Assembly: GCA_030263275.1 (NCBI GenBank)
Contig: SZOR01000088.1
Span: 1-29,215 of the forward strand
DNA length: 29,215 nucleotides
Source: DSNY01 sp016861185
Lineage (GTDB): Bacteria; Pseudomonadota; Gammaproteobacteria; Burkholderiales; Burkholderiaceae_F
Direction: 5' to 3'
Shown in pieces: positions 1 to 7,657 of this stretch (positions within the stretch are counted from its first letter, which is position 1; each line of letters opens with the position of its first letter). A model generated the notes under the pieces. It was not told where the DNA came from. It did no database searches and was given only the letters and a program-made list of their open reading frames with translations. The position numbers were made by a program, and so were the translations under genes.

Positions 1-1
1 C

Positions 2-241
2 GAAGCGCGCAACGGGCTCGCCGGCGCCTGCAACATGAACACCGTCGGCTCGCGCGCGATCGGCGACAACCCGATGGGCTTCGCGCAGGGTGCGCAGGAG
101 AGCGTCACGCCGTACTCGCACTTCACGTTCCGCTTCCCGAAAGCGGGCGGGGCCAACGGCGTGAAAGGCGACTACCTGTTCCGCGACATGGGTTCGTTCG
201 GCAATGCGAGCGGCCTGTGGGGAATCCTGCGGGTCGAGTAG
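2..241 (+). CDS. Multicopper oxidase, C-terminal fragment (5' end outside window)
   Basis: An open frame enters from the left edge (first full codon at base 2) and ends at TAG 239-241, giving about 79 C-terminal residues. The tail contains HFTFRFP, GDYLFRD and then SGLWGILRV. This GDYLxRD...GLWG(I/L)LRV ending is typical of the last cupredoxin domain of large bacterial multicopper oxidases, including MofA/MoxA-type putative metal oxidases. The copper-binding HCH motif would lie upstream, so catalytic residues cannot be checked. A strong hairpin terminator follows the stop. The downstream genes encode copper chaperones, a cytochrome and a foldase, which suits a periplasmic or exported copper enzyme. 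The family call rests on the tail and context only; another cupredoxin-fold protein is possible. Confidence 0.6.
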   Translation, partial: EARNGLAGACNMNTVGSRAIGDNPMGFAQGAQESVTPYSHFTFRFPKAGGANGVKGDYLFRDMGSFGNASGLWGILRVE

Positions 242-306
242 GCGGAGCCGGCGAGAGGCGCGTAGCGACTCCCGGGCCGACGGGGCGTTTCGACGCGGCG
301 AAGAAG

Positions 307-340
307 AACGGGGCGCGGTGCAAGCCGCGCCCCGTTTCGT
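307..340 (+). terminator. Rho-independent terminator after the oxidase gene
   Basis: A perfect 12-base stem (307-318 pairs with 325-336) closes a 6-base loop and runs into a T-containing tail (TTTCGTTTG). It lies 66 bases past the oxidase stop codon and probably ends that transcript. Confidence 0.8.
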
Positions 341-483
341 TTGCGCAGGTTCACCTGGTCGTTGCACCCGACGGCCCAGGGTATCGATCGCGGTGCGGCG
401 GGCACCGACCAAGGGGATTCCGCGCGCGCGGTAAGTCCGAGCGCCCAATGCAGAACCAGAGGCGCAGTGGCATGCGGGGATTG

Positions 484-520
484 ACGAGGGCGCGTCGCGC
501 GCTGCGCCCTCGTTCGTTTT
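484..520 (+). terminator. Second Rho-independent terminator-like hairpin
   Basis: A perfect 10-base stem (484-493 with 504-513) has a 10-base loop and is followed by TCGTTTT. It is a second terminator on the same strand about 145 bases after the first, with no convincing ORF between them. It may be a backup terminator or the end of a short unrecognised RNA. Confidence 0.65.
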
Positions 521-710
521 CTCCGACTCGAACGCGGCGCGGCGGCGGCTTCGGTCGCGCACGCCGCTGCGACAATCTGACGCAAACCCGCCGCGGGCAT
601 TGTTCGCTAACTTTCGGCAGGACGTTCGCTGCAGCGAGCGCGTTGTGTGCAGCGGCGCGGCGAGTCTGCGACAAGGCCGTCCGCGCCTGCGTTGTTGAAG
701 AGTCTCATCC

Positions 711-2648
711 ATGAAGTCCGGTTGGAATGCATTCGCGGCTGTGCTCGCATGGTCGGCGGCGTGCGCGTGCATCGCGGCCGAGCCGCCCGCCGACGCGCAA
801 CCCGATGCGCGGCGTTACGTCAAGGACGGCATCGTCGTCGAGTTCGAAGCGCGACCCGCGGCGGGCGCGGCCGCCCTGACCGAAGACGAACTCGCCGAAC
901 TGCGCTTCAGCATCCGCGAGGCGGCGAGCGGCCGCCCCGTGCGCGGACTCGCGCCCGGTGCCTGGCTCGACGTCGCCGAGAACCTGCGCAACAAGGAAGG
1001 CGCCGAGCAGAAGTCGTGCAAGGACAAGATCGCGCTGTACCTGAAGGGGATCGTCGGCATCCGCCCGATGGTCGACCTGAACAGCTACTACGTCGTCGTG
1101 CTCAACCGCGACGCATCGCTGTCGATCGTCGATCCCAAGGTGTCGATGGTCGGCCGCACGAGCACGCTGGCGCGCGTGCCGCTCGCGCGCGCGGGTGCCG
1201 ACATGGCGCGCAGCGGCGACGATCGGCGCATCTTCGTGTCGATGCCGGCGGCCGGCCAGGTCGCCGTCGTCGAAGCCGATTCGTTCAAGGTGATCGCCAA
1301 CGTGCGCGCCGGCCCGGGCGCGACGCGCCTGGCCTTGCAGCCCGACGGACGCTACCTGTGGGTCGGCAACAACGCGCCCGCGGGCGAGAAGGGCAGCGTC
1401 ACGGTGATCGACGCCGACGCGCTCAAGCCCGTGGCGACGATCCCCGTCGGGCGCGGACACCACGAGATCGCGCTGTCGAGCGACAGCCGCTGGGCCTTCG
1501 TCAGCAACCGCGCCGACGGCAGCGTCACGGTGATCGATGTGCGCACGCTCGCGCCGGTGCGCGACATCGCGCTCGGCGGGCAACCGATTTCGCTCGCGTA
1601 CTCGGCGCTGTCGCAACTGCTCTACGTGGCCGAAGCCCAGGCGGGCGTGCTGTACGCGATCCGTCCCGGCGACTTTTCCACGCAGGCGCGAATCGCGCTG
1701 GCGCCCGGGCTCGGGCCGATGCGCTTCACGCCCGACGGCCGCTGGGCCCTGGTGCTGAACACCGCGGACGACAAGGTCCACGTGATCGATCCTTCGAGCA
1801 ATCGCGTCGTTCACGACATCGCCGTGCCCGGTCAGCCATATCAGCTCGCGTTCACGCGCGCGTTCGCCTACGTGCGTTCGCTCGGCAGCGAGCGCGTCAG
1901 CATGATCAACCTGGCCACGCTCGGCCCCGGCAAGCAGCCCACGGTGCAGAGCTTCGCGGCCGGTGCGCGTCCGCCCAAGGCGGCCGGCGAACTGGTGATT
2001 GCCGACTCGATCGCGCCGGCGGCCGGCGACGCCGGCGTGCTCGTCGTCAACCCGGCCGACAACACGACGTACTTCTACATGGAAGGCATGAACGCGGCGG
2101 CGAGCAACTACCAGACGCAAGGCGCGGCCGCGCGCGCGGTCATGGTGGTCGATCGCAGCCTGCGCGAGATCGAGCCTGGCGTCTACGCGTCGCGGGTCAG
2201 GATGCCCGTCGCGGGGCGCTTCGACGTCGCGTTTTCTCTCGACTCGCCGCGCATGCTTCACTGCTTTGCGACCGAAGCCGCGGTGAATCCGCGCGGCGCC
2301 TCGGCACGCGCAGGCACCCGGCTCGAGTATCTCGTCGAGTCGCGGCGGGTCAACGCGGGCACCAGCGTGCCGGTCCGCTTCCGGATTCTCGACGGCGCGA
2401 AGCAGGAACCGCGGTCAGGTCTTGCGGATGTGCGCGTGATAGTGGTGCTCGCACCGGGCCGCGGGCGCACGGAACTCGCCGTGTCGGAGGTCGGCGACGG
2501 CATCTACGAGGCGCGAGCGACGTTCGCCGAGCCCGGCGCGTACTACGTCTACGTCGCGTCGGCGACGCTGCGAAAAGGCTTCGGCGAACTGCCTTTCCTG
2601 ACGATGCAGGCCGTCGACGGCAAGCTTGCCGAGCGGGATCGCCGATGA
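711..2648 (+). CDS. Secreted YVTN-type beta-propeller protein
   Basis: 645 residues with an N-terminal signal peptide (cleavage probably near CIAA/EPP, residue ~22). An N-terminal domain to about residue 115 is followed by repeated blades of the YVTN/YncE type. These show recurrent VxVxD (SVTVIDADAL, SVTVIDVRTL, KVHVIDPSSN) and PDGR motifs up to about residue 410. A C-terminal Ig-like/YtkA-like beta domain (about 510-640) ends in GAYYVYVAS. YVTN propellers act as periplasmic scaffolds or substrate-binding platforms; the substrate here cannot be read from sequence. The stop overlaps the start of the SCO gene (ATGA), indicating translational coupling. No strong Shine-Dalgarno precedes ATG 711, but this start gives a clean signal peptide. 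The propeller fold is well supported; the exact role is unknown. Confidence 0.85.
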   Translation: MKSGWNAFAAVLAWSAACACIAAEPPADAQPDARRYVKDGIVVEFEARPAAGAAALTEDELAELRFSIREAASGRPVRGLAPGAWLDVAENLRNKEGAEQKSCKDKIALYLKGIVGIRPMVDLNSYYVVVLNRDASLSIVDPKVSMVGRTSTLARVPLARAGADMARSGDDRRIFVSMPAAGQVAVVEADSFKVIANVRAGPGATRLALQPDGRYLWVGNNAPAGEKGSVTVIDADALKPVATIPVGRGHHEIALSSDSRWAFVSNRADGSVTVIDVRTLAPVRDIALGGQPISLAYSALSQLLYVAEAQAGVLYAIRPGDFSTQARIALAPGLGPMRFTPDGRWALVLNTADDKVHVIDPSSNRVVHDIAVPGQPYQLAFTRAFAYVRSLGSERVSMINLATLGPGKQPTVQSFAAGARPPKAAGELVIADSIAPAAGDAGVLVVNPADNTTYFYMEGMNAAASNYQTQGAAARAVMVVDRSLREIEPGVYASRVRMPVAGRFDVAFSLDSPRMLHCFATEAAVNPRGASARAGTRLEYLVESRRVNAGTSVPVRFRILDGAKQEPRSGLADVRVIVVLAPGRGRTELAVSEVGDGIYEARATFAEPGAYYVYVASATLRKGFGELPFLTMQAVDGKLAERDRR

Positions 2649-3277
2649 GCATGCCGACGCGCGAGCGCTTCCGTGCGACGGGCCGGCGGATCGCGGTCGC
2701 GCTGCTGTTCGGCGCGCTGCACGGCGGAGCGCTGGCGCACGGCCAGCACGACCGCGCGAAGGCGAACCCGGAAACCGCTGCCGTGCAGGTGCGGCTGGCG
2801 GATACGCCGCTGATCGACCGCCACGGACGCGAGCGCCGACTGAAGACCGACGTGCTCGGCGATCGCGTGACGGTCGTGAACTTCGTCTACACGACGTGCA
2901 CGACGATCTGTCCGATCACGTCCGCGACGTTCGCGCAGTTGCAGGAGCGGCTCGGGGCGCGACTCGGCGGGCAGGTCCAACTCGTCTCGATCACGCTCGA
3001 TCCGCAGCGGGATACCTCGGCGCGGCTGGATGCGTACGCGGCCAAGCACGACGCCGGTGCGCACTGGACCTGGCTGACGGGTCGCAAGGATGCGATCGAC
3101 TCGGTACTGAAGGCGTTCGGCGCGTATACGCCCAGTCCGGAGAATCATCCGGCGATGGTGATGGTGGGCGACGCCCACTCAGGGCGATGGACGCGTCTGT
3201 ACGGCTTTCCGAGTGTCGCGGAGATCCTCGCCGAGGTCGAGCGGCGGACGGCCGAACGCGCGGCAGCGGCGCGGTGA
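2645..3277 (+). CDS. SCO1/SenC family copper chaperone (first copy)
   Basis: 210 residues, starting at an ATG that overlaps the upstream stop by 4 bases. The open frame extends far upstream but only as a shadow of the propeller gene. An N-terminal export segment is followed by a thioredoxin-like SCO domain. The copper-binding CxxxC is C85TTIC89 followed by Pro, and the third ligand is H168 in ENHPAM. SCO proteins deliver copper to, or reduce cysteines in, CuA-type and related copper sites in the periplasm. With a multicopper oxidase tail and a cytochrome next door, copper loading or redox maintenance of those partners is the likely role. All three metal ligands are present, so it should be active. 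Confidence 0.92.
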   Translation: MSMPTRERFRATGRRIAVALLFGALHGGALAHGQHDRAKANPETAAVQVRLADTPLIDRHGRERRLKTDVLGDRVTVVNFVYTTCTTICPITSATFAQLQERLGARLGGQVQLVSITLDPQRDTSARLDAYAAKHDAGAHWTWLTGRKDAIDSVLKAFGAYTPSPENHPAMVMVGDAHSGRWTRLYGFPSVAEILAEVERRTAERAAAAR

Positions 3278-3299
3278 TGCGCGGGCCGAGCGCGACGCC

Positions 3300-4835
3300 A
3301 TGAGGACGCGAGCCGCCGCAACGATCGCCGTCGTCCTCGTCGCTCTTGCGTCCGCGTCGGCCGCGGACGATGCCGGGACCGATCTCGGCCGGCGCATCTA
3401 CCACGAGGGCCGCGCCGCAGGCGGCGAACCGGTGCGCGCACTGCTCGGCTCCGCGAGCACGCCTTTGAGCGGATCGGCGGTGGCTTGCGGCAACTGCCAC
3501 GGCGCCGACGGGCGGGGTCGTCCGGAGGGGGGCGTGCTGCCGCCCGACATCACCTGGGACGAACTGACCAAGCCCTACGGCCATCAGCATCCGAGCGGAC
3601 GCCGGCACGGCCCGTTCGACGAACGCAGCTTTGCGCGCGCCGTCACCGAAGGCGTCGATCCGAACGGCGGGCGCATCGATGCGGCGATGCCGCGCTACGC
3701 GCTGTCCGTCTCCGAAGTCGCCGCGCTGACGATCTACCTGAAAGCGCTCGCACGCGAGCGGGATCCGGGCGTCTCCGAGGCGACGATCCGGCTCGGGACG
3801 GTGTTGCCCGACGCCGGGCCGGCCGGCGAGATCGGGCGCGCGATCCGCGCGATGCTGCGCGCCTACGTCGGCGATCTGAACGAGCGGGGCGGCGTGCACG
3901 GGCGCCGTCTGGAACTGGTCGTCGCCGGAGATCTCGAGCAGGCGGCAAAACGCTTCGGCGAGAAGCCCGTGTTTGCGCTCGTGAGCCCATACGCGGTCGG
4001 GTCCGAGGCGCGTCTGTTGCAGTTCGCCGCCGAACGCCGGCTCGGGTTGATCGGCCCGTTCACGCTGGCGGCCACGCCCGATGCGTCGCTGCAGACCTTC
4101 TTCCTGCTGCCCGGCGAAGCGGATCTTGCGCGCGTGCTGCTGGAATTCGCGGCCCGCAACGCCGGACTGCGTTCGCAGCGCTGGGCCGCGTTGGTGCCGG
4201 ATCCCGACGGGTCGACCGCGCAGGCGCTGCGCAACGAATGCCGGCGGCGCGAGTGCGGCGGTCTCGAGGTACTGCCCGCGAGCGCGGCGCTCGATCCGGG
4301 TGCGGTCGCGCGGCTGATGCATCTCGGGATCGAAGGCGTGCTGTTTGCCGGCAGCGAGCGCGAATTCGCGGCGCTGACCGCCGCCGCCGACCGCATGGGG
4401 TGGCATCCGTCGATCTACACCCCCGTCGCGGGCCTGGCCCGCGCGATGACGGCGGCGCCGCCCGCGTTTGCGGGGCGGCTCTTCGGGGCCTACCCGATGC
4501 GCGCGGACGCGCCGCAGACCAGCGCGGCGGCGCGCAGCTTCGAGACGCTGCGCCGCGACCGCGGGCTCGGCGACCAGCACGCGGCCGCGCAGCGGTTTGC
4601 GTACGCGGCGATGGCGATCGTCGAGGAAGGCTTGCGGCAGGCCGGCCGCGACGTGAGTCGCGAGCGCTTCGCGCGCGCCGTCGAAAGCCTGCACCGGTTC
4701 GACGCGGGGCCGCTGCCGCCGATCAGTTACGGTCCGGGCCGCCGCGTCGGCGCGCTCGGCGGATATGTCGTCGCGATCGAGCCGCAGGGCGGCTGCAAAC
4801 CGGTGTCCGACTGGATCGCGATCGAGCAACGTTGA
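3300..4835 (+). CDS. Cytochrome c fused to periplasmic branched-chain-type binding protein
   Basis: 511 residues from ATG 3300; earlier in-frame starts lie inside the SCO gene. A signal peptide (to about residue 21) is followed by a class I cytochrome c domain with haem motif C63GNCH67 and a probable axial methionine at M130 (AAMPRYALS). From about residue 163 to the end the protein resembles the Leu/Ile/Val-type periplasmic binding fold (Peripla_BP_6 family), starting RLGTVLP and continuing with alternating strands and helices. The combination suggests a haem protein whose redox state or placement is linked to ligand sensing or scaffolding; this is inference. It lies between two SCO genes, 22 bases after the first. 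No ABC permease or ATPase is nearby, so ordinary uptake is unlikely. Confidence 0.85.
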   Translation: MRTRAAATIAVVLVALASASAADDAGTDLGRRIYHEGRAAGGEPVRALLGSASTPLSGSAVACGNCHGADGRGRPEGGVLPPDITWDELTKPYGHQHPSGRRHGPFDERSFARAVTEGVDPNGGRIDAAMPRYALSVSEVAALTIYLKALARERDPGVSEATIRLGTVLPDAGPAGEIGRAIRAMLRAYVGDLNERGGVHGRRLELVVAGDLEQAAKRFGEKPVFALVSPYAVGSEARLLQFAAERRLGLIGPFTLAATPDASLQTFFLLPGEADLARVLLEFAARNAGLRSQRWAALVPDPDGSTAQALRNECRRRECGGLEVLPASAALDPGAVARLMHLGIEGVLFAGSEREFAALTAAADRMGWHPSIYTPVAGLARAMTAAPPAFAGRLFGAYPMRADAPQTSAAARSFETLRRDRGLGDQHAAAQRFAYAAMAIVEEGLRQAGRDVSRERFARAVESLHRFDAGPLPPISYGPGRRVGALGGYVVAIEPQGGCKPVSDWIAIEQR

Positions 4836-4863
4836 AGGGCACGCGCTGAACGGAGGATCGGAC

Positions 4864-5505
4864 ATGATCGGTCGGTGGATGGGGTGGTTTGCACTGGTGG
4901 TCGGCGGTGCAGCGGCGGCGGCGCACGACGGCCGTGCAGCACCGGCGCAGAAGGACGCGATCGCGCCGGTGGCGGGTACGGCCGCCGCGGCGGGCACGCG
5001 CGACGCGCGCGCGTACTTCACCGACCTCGAACTGCGCACGCACGACGGGCGCCAGGTGCGTTTCTATTCGGACGTGCTCGAAGGCCGCACGGTGCTGATC
5101 AACGTCATCTACACCAACTGCCGGGACGCGTGCCCGCTGATCACGCAGCGGCTGAACGAAGTGCGCGCGCTGATCGGCGAGCGCTTCGGCCGCGACGTGC
5201 ACTTCGTGACGCTGACCTCGGATCCGGAGCGCGATTCCCCGGCGACCCTGCGCGAATTCGCGGCGAAGCAGAGCGCCGATGTCGCCGGCTGGACCTTCCT
5301 GACCGGCGAGCGCGGGAACGTCGAACACATTCTGAAGAAGCTCGGGCAGTTCTCCCAGACGGTCGAGGCGCATTCGACGCTGCTGATCGCCGGCAACGTC
5401 GGCGCCAAGCGCTGGAGCAAGATCCGCCCGGATGCGCCGCCGCTGGCGATCGCCGAACGGCTGAAGCTCCTGGCCGACGCCGACCGCACGGCGGCGCCGC
5501 GCTGA
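4864..5505 (+). CDS. SCO1/SenC family copper chaperone (second copy)
   Basis: 213 residues, with a good ribosome-binding site (GGAGG) 8 bases before ATG 4864. A signal peptide with an Ala-rich core is followed by an Ala-rich linker and a SCO thioredoxin fold. Metal ligands are C86RDAC90 followed by Pro and H170 in VEAHST, so the CxxxC plus distal His set is complete. It is clearly diverged from the SCO protein encoded at 2645-3277 (CTTIC versus CRDAC), so it is not a recent duplicate. Two SCO paralogues around a cytochrome suggest division of labour between copper insertion and thiol reduction, but this cannot be decided from sequence. Confidence 0.92.
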   Translation: MIGRWMGWFALVVGGAAAAAHDGRAAPAQKDAIAPVAGTAAAAGTRDARAYFTDLELRTHDGRQVRFYSDVLEGRTVLINVIYTNCRDACPLITQRLNEVRALIGERFGRDVHFVTLTSDPERDSPATLREFAAKQSADVAGWTFLTGERGNVEHILKKLGQFSQTVEAHSTLLIAGNVGAKRWSKIRPDAPPLAIAERLKLLADADRTAAPR

Positions 5506-5526
5506 CGCGGCGCGACGAGGCGGCCG

Positions 5527-6480
5527 ATGCGTCGCGGTTTGACGCTGTTCGCCGTGCTGATGGCGGCCGCCGCGGCGGCCGTTGCGCAGGTGCCCGTGGC
5601 GAGCGTCAACGGCGTGAAGATCTCGTCCGAGGCGCTCGATCGCCGCTTCGACGAGCACCTGCGGGCGCGCAACATGAACATCGCGCGGCTGCAGCGGCCC
5701 GACCGCGTGCGCGAAATGAAGCGCGCCGCGCTGGACGAGCTGATCCACGAGGAACTGCTGTGGCAGCAGGCACAGCGCGAGAACCGCATCGCGAGCGACG
5801 ACGATGTCGAGCGCGCGCTGGCGCAGGCGGTCGAGCGGGCCGGCTCGCGCGAGCGGTTTCTGAATGGCATCGCGCGGCAGGGCTTCGACGAAGCCGGCTA
5901 CCGGCGGCACGTACGGCGCATGCTGTCGGCGGATCTGGCCGCGCAGCGGCTCGTCGACGGGCGCGTGCAGGTGCCCGATGCGGAGGTCGAGGCCTTCTAT
6001 CGCGCGAATGCGCAGACGTTCGAGCAGCCTGAACGGGTGCTCGTGCGCGAGATCATGCTGCACGTCCCGCCGGACGCGGATGCGGAGGCGCGCAACGCGG
6101 CGCGTCAACGGATGCAGGCGGTCGCCACGCAACTGGCGGCCGGCGCGGATTTCGCCGAGCTGGCGCGGCGCTATTCACAACATCCGACCCGCCAGTGGGG
6201 CGGGGCGCACGATCCCGTTGCGCGCGGCCAGCTTGCACCGGCGCTCGACGATGTGGCGTTCGCGCTTCGACCGGGACAGACCTCGGGCATCGTCGAAACG
6301 GCCGATGGCCTCCACCTGTTGCGCGTTGACGAGCGCAGACCCGCGCAAACGGTGCCGCTCGAAGCCGTGCGCGAACGCATCCGCGAGCATCTGCTCGCGA
6401 CGCGTGGCCGGCAGGCGCTCGAACGGGAACTGGCTGCGCTGCGCGCGCGCAGCCGCGTCGAGATCCTGGTTCCGCTATGA
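5527..6480 (+). CDS. Parvulin-type (PpiC/SurA-like) peptidyl-prolyl isomerase
   Basis: 317 residues with a signal peptide ending near residue 20 (VAQVPVASVNG). An N-terminal SurA/PrsA-like chaperone segment is rich in charged helices (about 25-165). A PpiC-type rotamase domain (about 170-270) has the characteristic GADFAELARRYS and GIVETADGLHLLRV stretches. The C-terminal helix is again chaperone-like. It would isomerise Xaa-Pro bonds and help fold exported proteins in the periplasm. It follows the second SCO gene by 21 bases and ends the operon; the likely client is the neighbouring oxidase, propeller or cytochrome. An isomerase gene also follows mofA in Leptothrix, from memory. Confidence 0.88.
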   Translation: MRRGLTLFAVLMAAAAAAVAQVPVASVNGVKISSEALDRRFDEHLRARNMNIARLQRPDRVREMKRAALDELIHEELLWQQAQRENRIASDDDVERALAQAVERAGSRERFLNGIARQGFDEAGYRRHVRRMLSADLAAQRLVDGRVQVPDAEVEAFYRANAQTFEQPERVLVREIMLHVPPDADAEARNAARQRMQAVATQLAAGADFAELARRYSQHPTRQWGGAHDPVARGQLAPALDDVAFALRPGQTSGIVETADGLHLLRVDERRPAQTVPLEAVRERIREHLLATRGRQALERELAALRARSRVEILVPL

Positions 6481-6483
6481 AAC

Positions 6484-6497
6484 GCGCGGCGCCGCGC
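6484..6497. other. Perfect 14-base GC palindrome between convergent genes
   Basis: A GCGCGGC/GCCGCGC palindrome fills most of the 20 bases between the convergent stops at 6480 and 6501. It could slow transcription from both sides, but without a loop or T-run it is a weak terminator candidate and may simply reflect base composition. Confidence 0.3.
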
Positions 6498-6500
6498 CGC

Positions 6501-6905
6501 TCATAGGCCGGTCATGCACTGCGTTGCGGCGATCACCGCGTTGTTGATGCCGGTGGCGTCGTCGAGCTTCGGCTTGGCTGCGCCGGCGAGCGCCGTGGCC
6601 GTATCCGAAATATCGCCGAGCTTCTGGATCGCGTCGCTCCACTTGCCGGCGACCGCTTTGCTGTAGGCGGACTCCAGCTTGGCGAGCAGGTTCGACTTGT
6701 CGGTCGTCGCCCGATTGCCGAGGAAGCTCGCCGAGTTGATCGCCGTTTCGACGGCGGTGAGCGACTGGCCGACGGTCCCGAGCGCGGCGTTGGAGCACGC
6801 GCGGATGTCCGCGAAGGGCCCGGCCTGGGCCGCCAGCGGCACTCCCGCCGAAGCGAACAGCGCGACGGTCAGGCTCGTACGGAGGATGGACTGTGCGATC
6901 GACAT
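6501..6905 (-). CDS. Small secreted protein, partner of the gene at 7003-7362
   Basis: 134 residues; I recognise no family. A signal peptide (to about AQAG, residue 29) precedes a roughly 105-residue mature helical protein. It has one Cys near the mature N-terminus (ACSN) and one near the C-terminus (QCMTGL), which could form a disulfide. An AGGAG ribosome-binding site precedes the ATG. The mature part can be lined up with the upstream gene product: LLxK, then KxxDxxQKLxD, then KLxD and a final C four to seven residues from the end. The pair probably arose by duplication. It lies downstream of the secretion operon on the same strand, so it could be a substrate or accessory factor; this is inference. 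Confidence 0.7.
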   Translation of the reverse strand: MSIAQSILRTSLTVALFASAGVPLAAQAGPFADIRACSNAALGTVGQSLTAVETAINSASFLGNRATTDKSNLLAKLESAYSKAVAGKWSDAIQKLGDISDTATALAGAAKPKLDDATGINNAVIAATQCMTGL

Positions 6906-7002
6906 GGACGGACTCCTGTTGCGGGTGGTGGGGGCGCGCTCCGCGTCGACGTGCGTCCGCAGCGGCGGACTGCGTGGCGCGCCGATTCGTTTCGTGTCGG
7001 CG

Positions 7003-7362
7003 CTAGCGGCCGATGGCGTTGATGCAGGCGATCGTCTCGTTCGACGACAGCATCAGATCGCTCAGCTTGTACGTGCTGGTGGGCGCGAAGCTCACCTGCG
7101 TGAGCTTGGTCTGATAGTCGGCGAGCTTCTGTGTCGAGTCGACGAACTTCGACAGCGCGAACTTTGCCTGCGCTTCCGTGACCTTGCCGAGCAGCGCGCG
7201 CTCGTCCTTGTCCGCGTTGCGCCCGATCAGCTCGACCTGGTTCGTCTGTCCCTCGAGCGCAGTCAGCATCCATTTGCACTGCTCGACCGTCGTCGCCGCG
7301 GCTGTGCCCGCGCCGAAGGCGAGCGCGAACGCGGCAAGTGATCGGCGGGTTCTTTTCGACAT
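7003..7362 (-). CDS. Small secreted protein, partner of the gene at 6501-6905
   Basis: 119 residues from the ATG at 7362, preceded by AGGGAG at good spacing; an in-frame upstream extension to 7536 has no signal peptide and is unlikely. A signal peptide (AFALAFGAGTAAA) is followed by a mature helical domain with one Cys near the start (EQCKWML) and one near the end (IACINAIGR). The pattern of LLGK, KFVDSTQKLAD, KLSD and the terminal Cys matches the neighbouring small protein. It is 97 bases upstream of that gene and probably co-transcribed. The family is unknown to me. Two terminal cysteines suggest a disulfide-closed helical hairpin acting in the periplasm or outside the cell. Confidence 0.7.
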   Translation of the reverse strand: MSKRTRRSLAAFALAFGAGTAAATTVEQCKWMLTALEGQTNQVELIGRNADKDERALLGKVTEAQAKFALSKFVDSTQKLADYQTKLTQVSFAPTSTYKLSDLMLSSNETIACINAIGR

Positions 7363-7434
7363 GCGTGATCTCCCTGGTTTCGTCGGATCGTCCGCGGCGC
7401 CCTCGCCGCCCAAATCGGCGACTCGGTGCTGCGG

Positions 7435-7450
7435 CACGCCTTTCGGCGTG
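7435..7450 (-). promoter_or_regulatory. Hairpin in the leader of the small-protein genes
   Basis: CACGCC and GGCGTG pair across a 4-base loop, 73 bases upstream of the start at 7362. It sits beside an unusually AT-rich patch (about 7450-7495) for this genome, which is a likely promoter area. No clear -35/-10 pair could be assigned. Confidence 0.3.
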
Positions 7451-7639
7451 TGACTTGTTGTTTGAAGGGAAACTATCACACGACGATTTTGACGAGCAGT
7501 GTCGTTCGGCGGCGCGGCCGCGACAAGTTGACGCACTCCCCGCGCGCGTTCGGCGCGACCGGAACGCTCGGAAAATCAATGCCTTGGCGTGTCCTGCCGG
7601 CTTCCGGCCGGCGCCGGGATGGATCGGGTCGAGGCGTGC

Positions 7640-7656
7640 CGACCGACGGTCGGTCG
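7640..7656 (-). terminator. Hairpin directly after the last pseudopilin gene
   Basis: A 7-base stem (7640-7646 with 7650-7656) with a 3-base loop lies one base past the operon's last stop codon on the minus strand. There is no T-run, so it is a weak terminator or a 3' end stabiliser. Confidence 0.3.
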
Positions 7657-7657
7657 A

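Larger units (their letters stand above)
242..710. other. Intergenic region between oxidase and propeller gene
   Basis: This 469-base stretch holds the two terminator hairpins and no ORF with coding character or a plausible ribosome-binding site. The part after the second hairpin (521-710) must contain the promoter of the downstream operon if that operon is transcribed separately, but I could not find a convincing -35/-10 pair. The stretch between the hairpins (341-483) could be a small RNA; there is no direct support. Confidence 0.5.

Noticed and set aside
705..2261. Long minus-strand open frame (518 codons) opposite the propeller gene
   Set aside because: Arg/His/Asp-rich composition typical of an antisense shadow in GC-rich DNA. 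The plus-strand frame has a signal peptide and YVTN motifs.
647..2644. Upstream extension of the first SCO frame
   Set aside because: Arg-rich translation overlapping the propeller gene; the ATG at 2645 in the ATGA overlap is the natural start.
3213..3299. Earlier start for the cytochrome fusion
   Set aside because: It lies within the SCO gene and adds an Arg-rich leader before an otherwise normal signal peptide beginning at 3300.
2991..5039. Long minus-strand open frame opposite the cytochrome fusion and SCO genes
   Set aside because: No domain motifs and it spans several genuine genes with clear motifs on the other strand.
7363..7536. N-terminal extension of the small secreted protein gene
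   Set aside because: The extension is non-hydrophobic and would bury the signal peptide. The start at 7362 has a proper ribosome-binding site.
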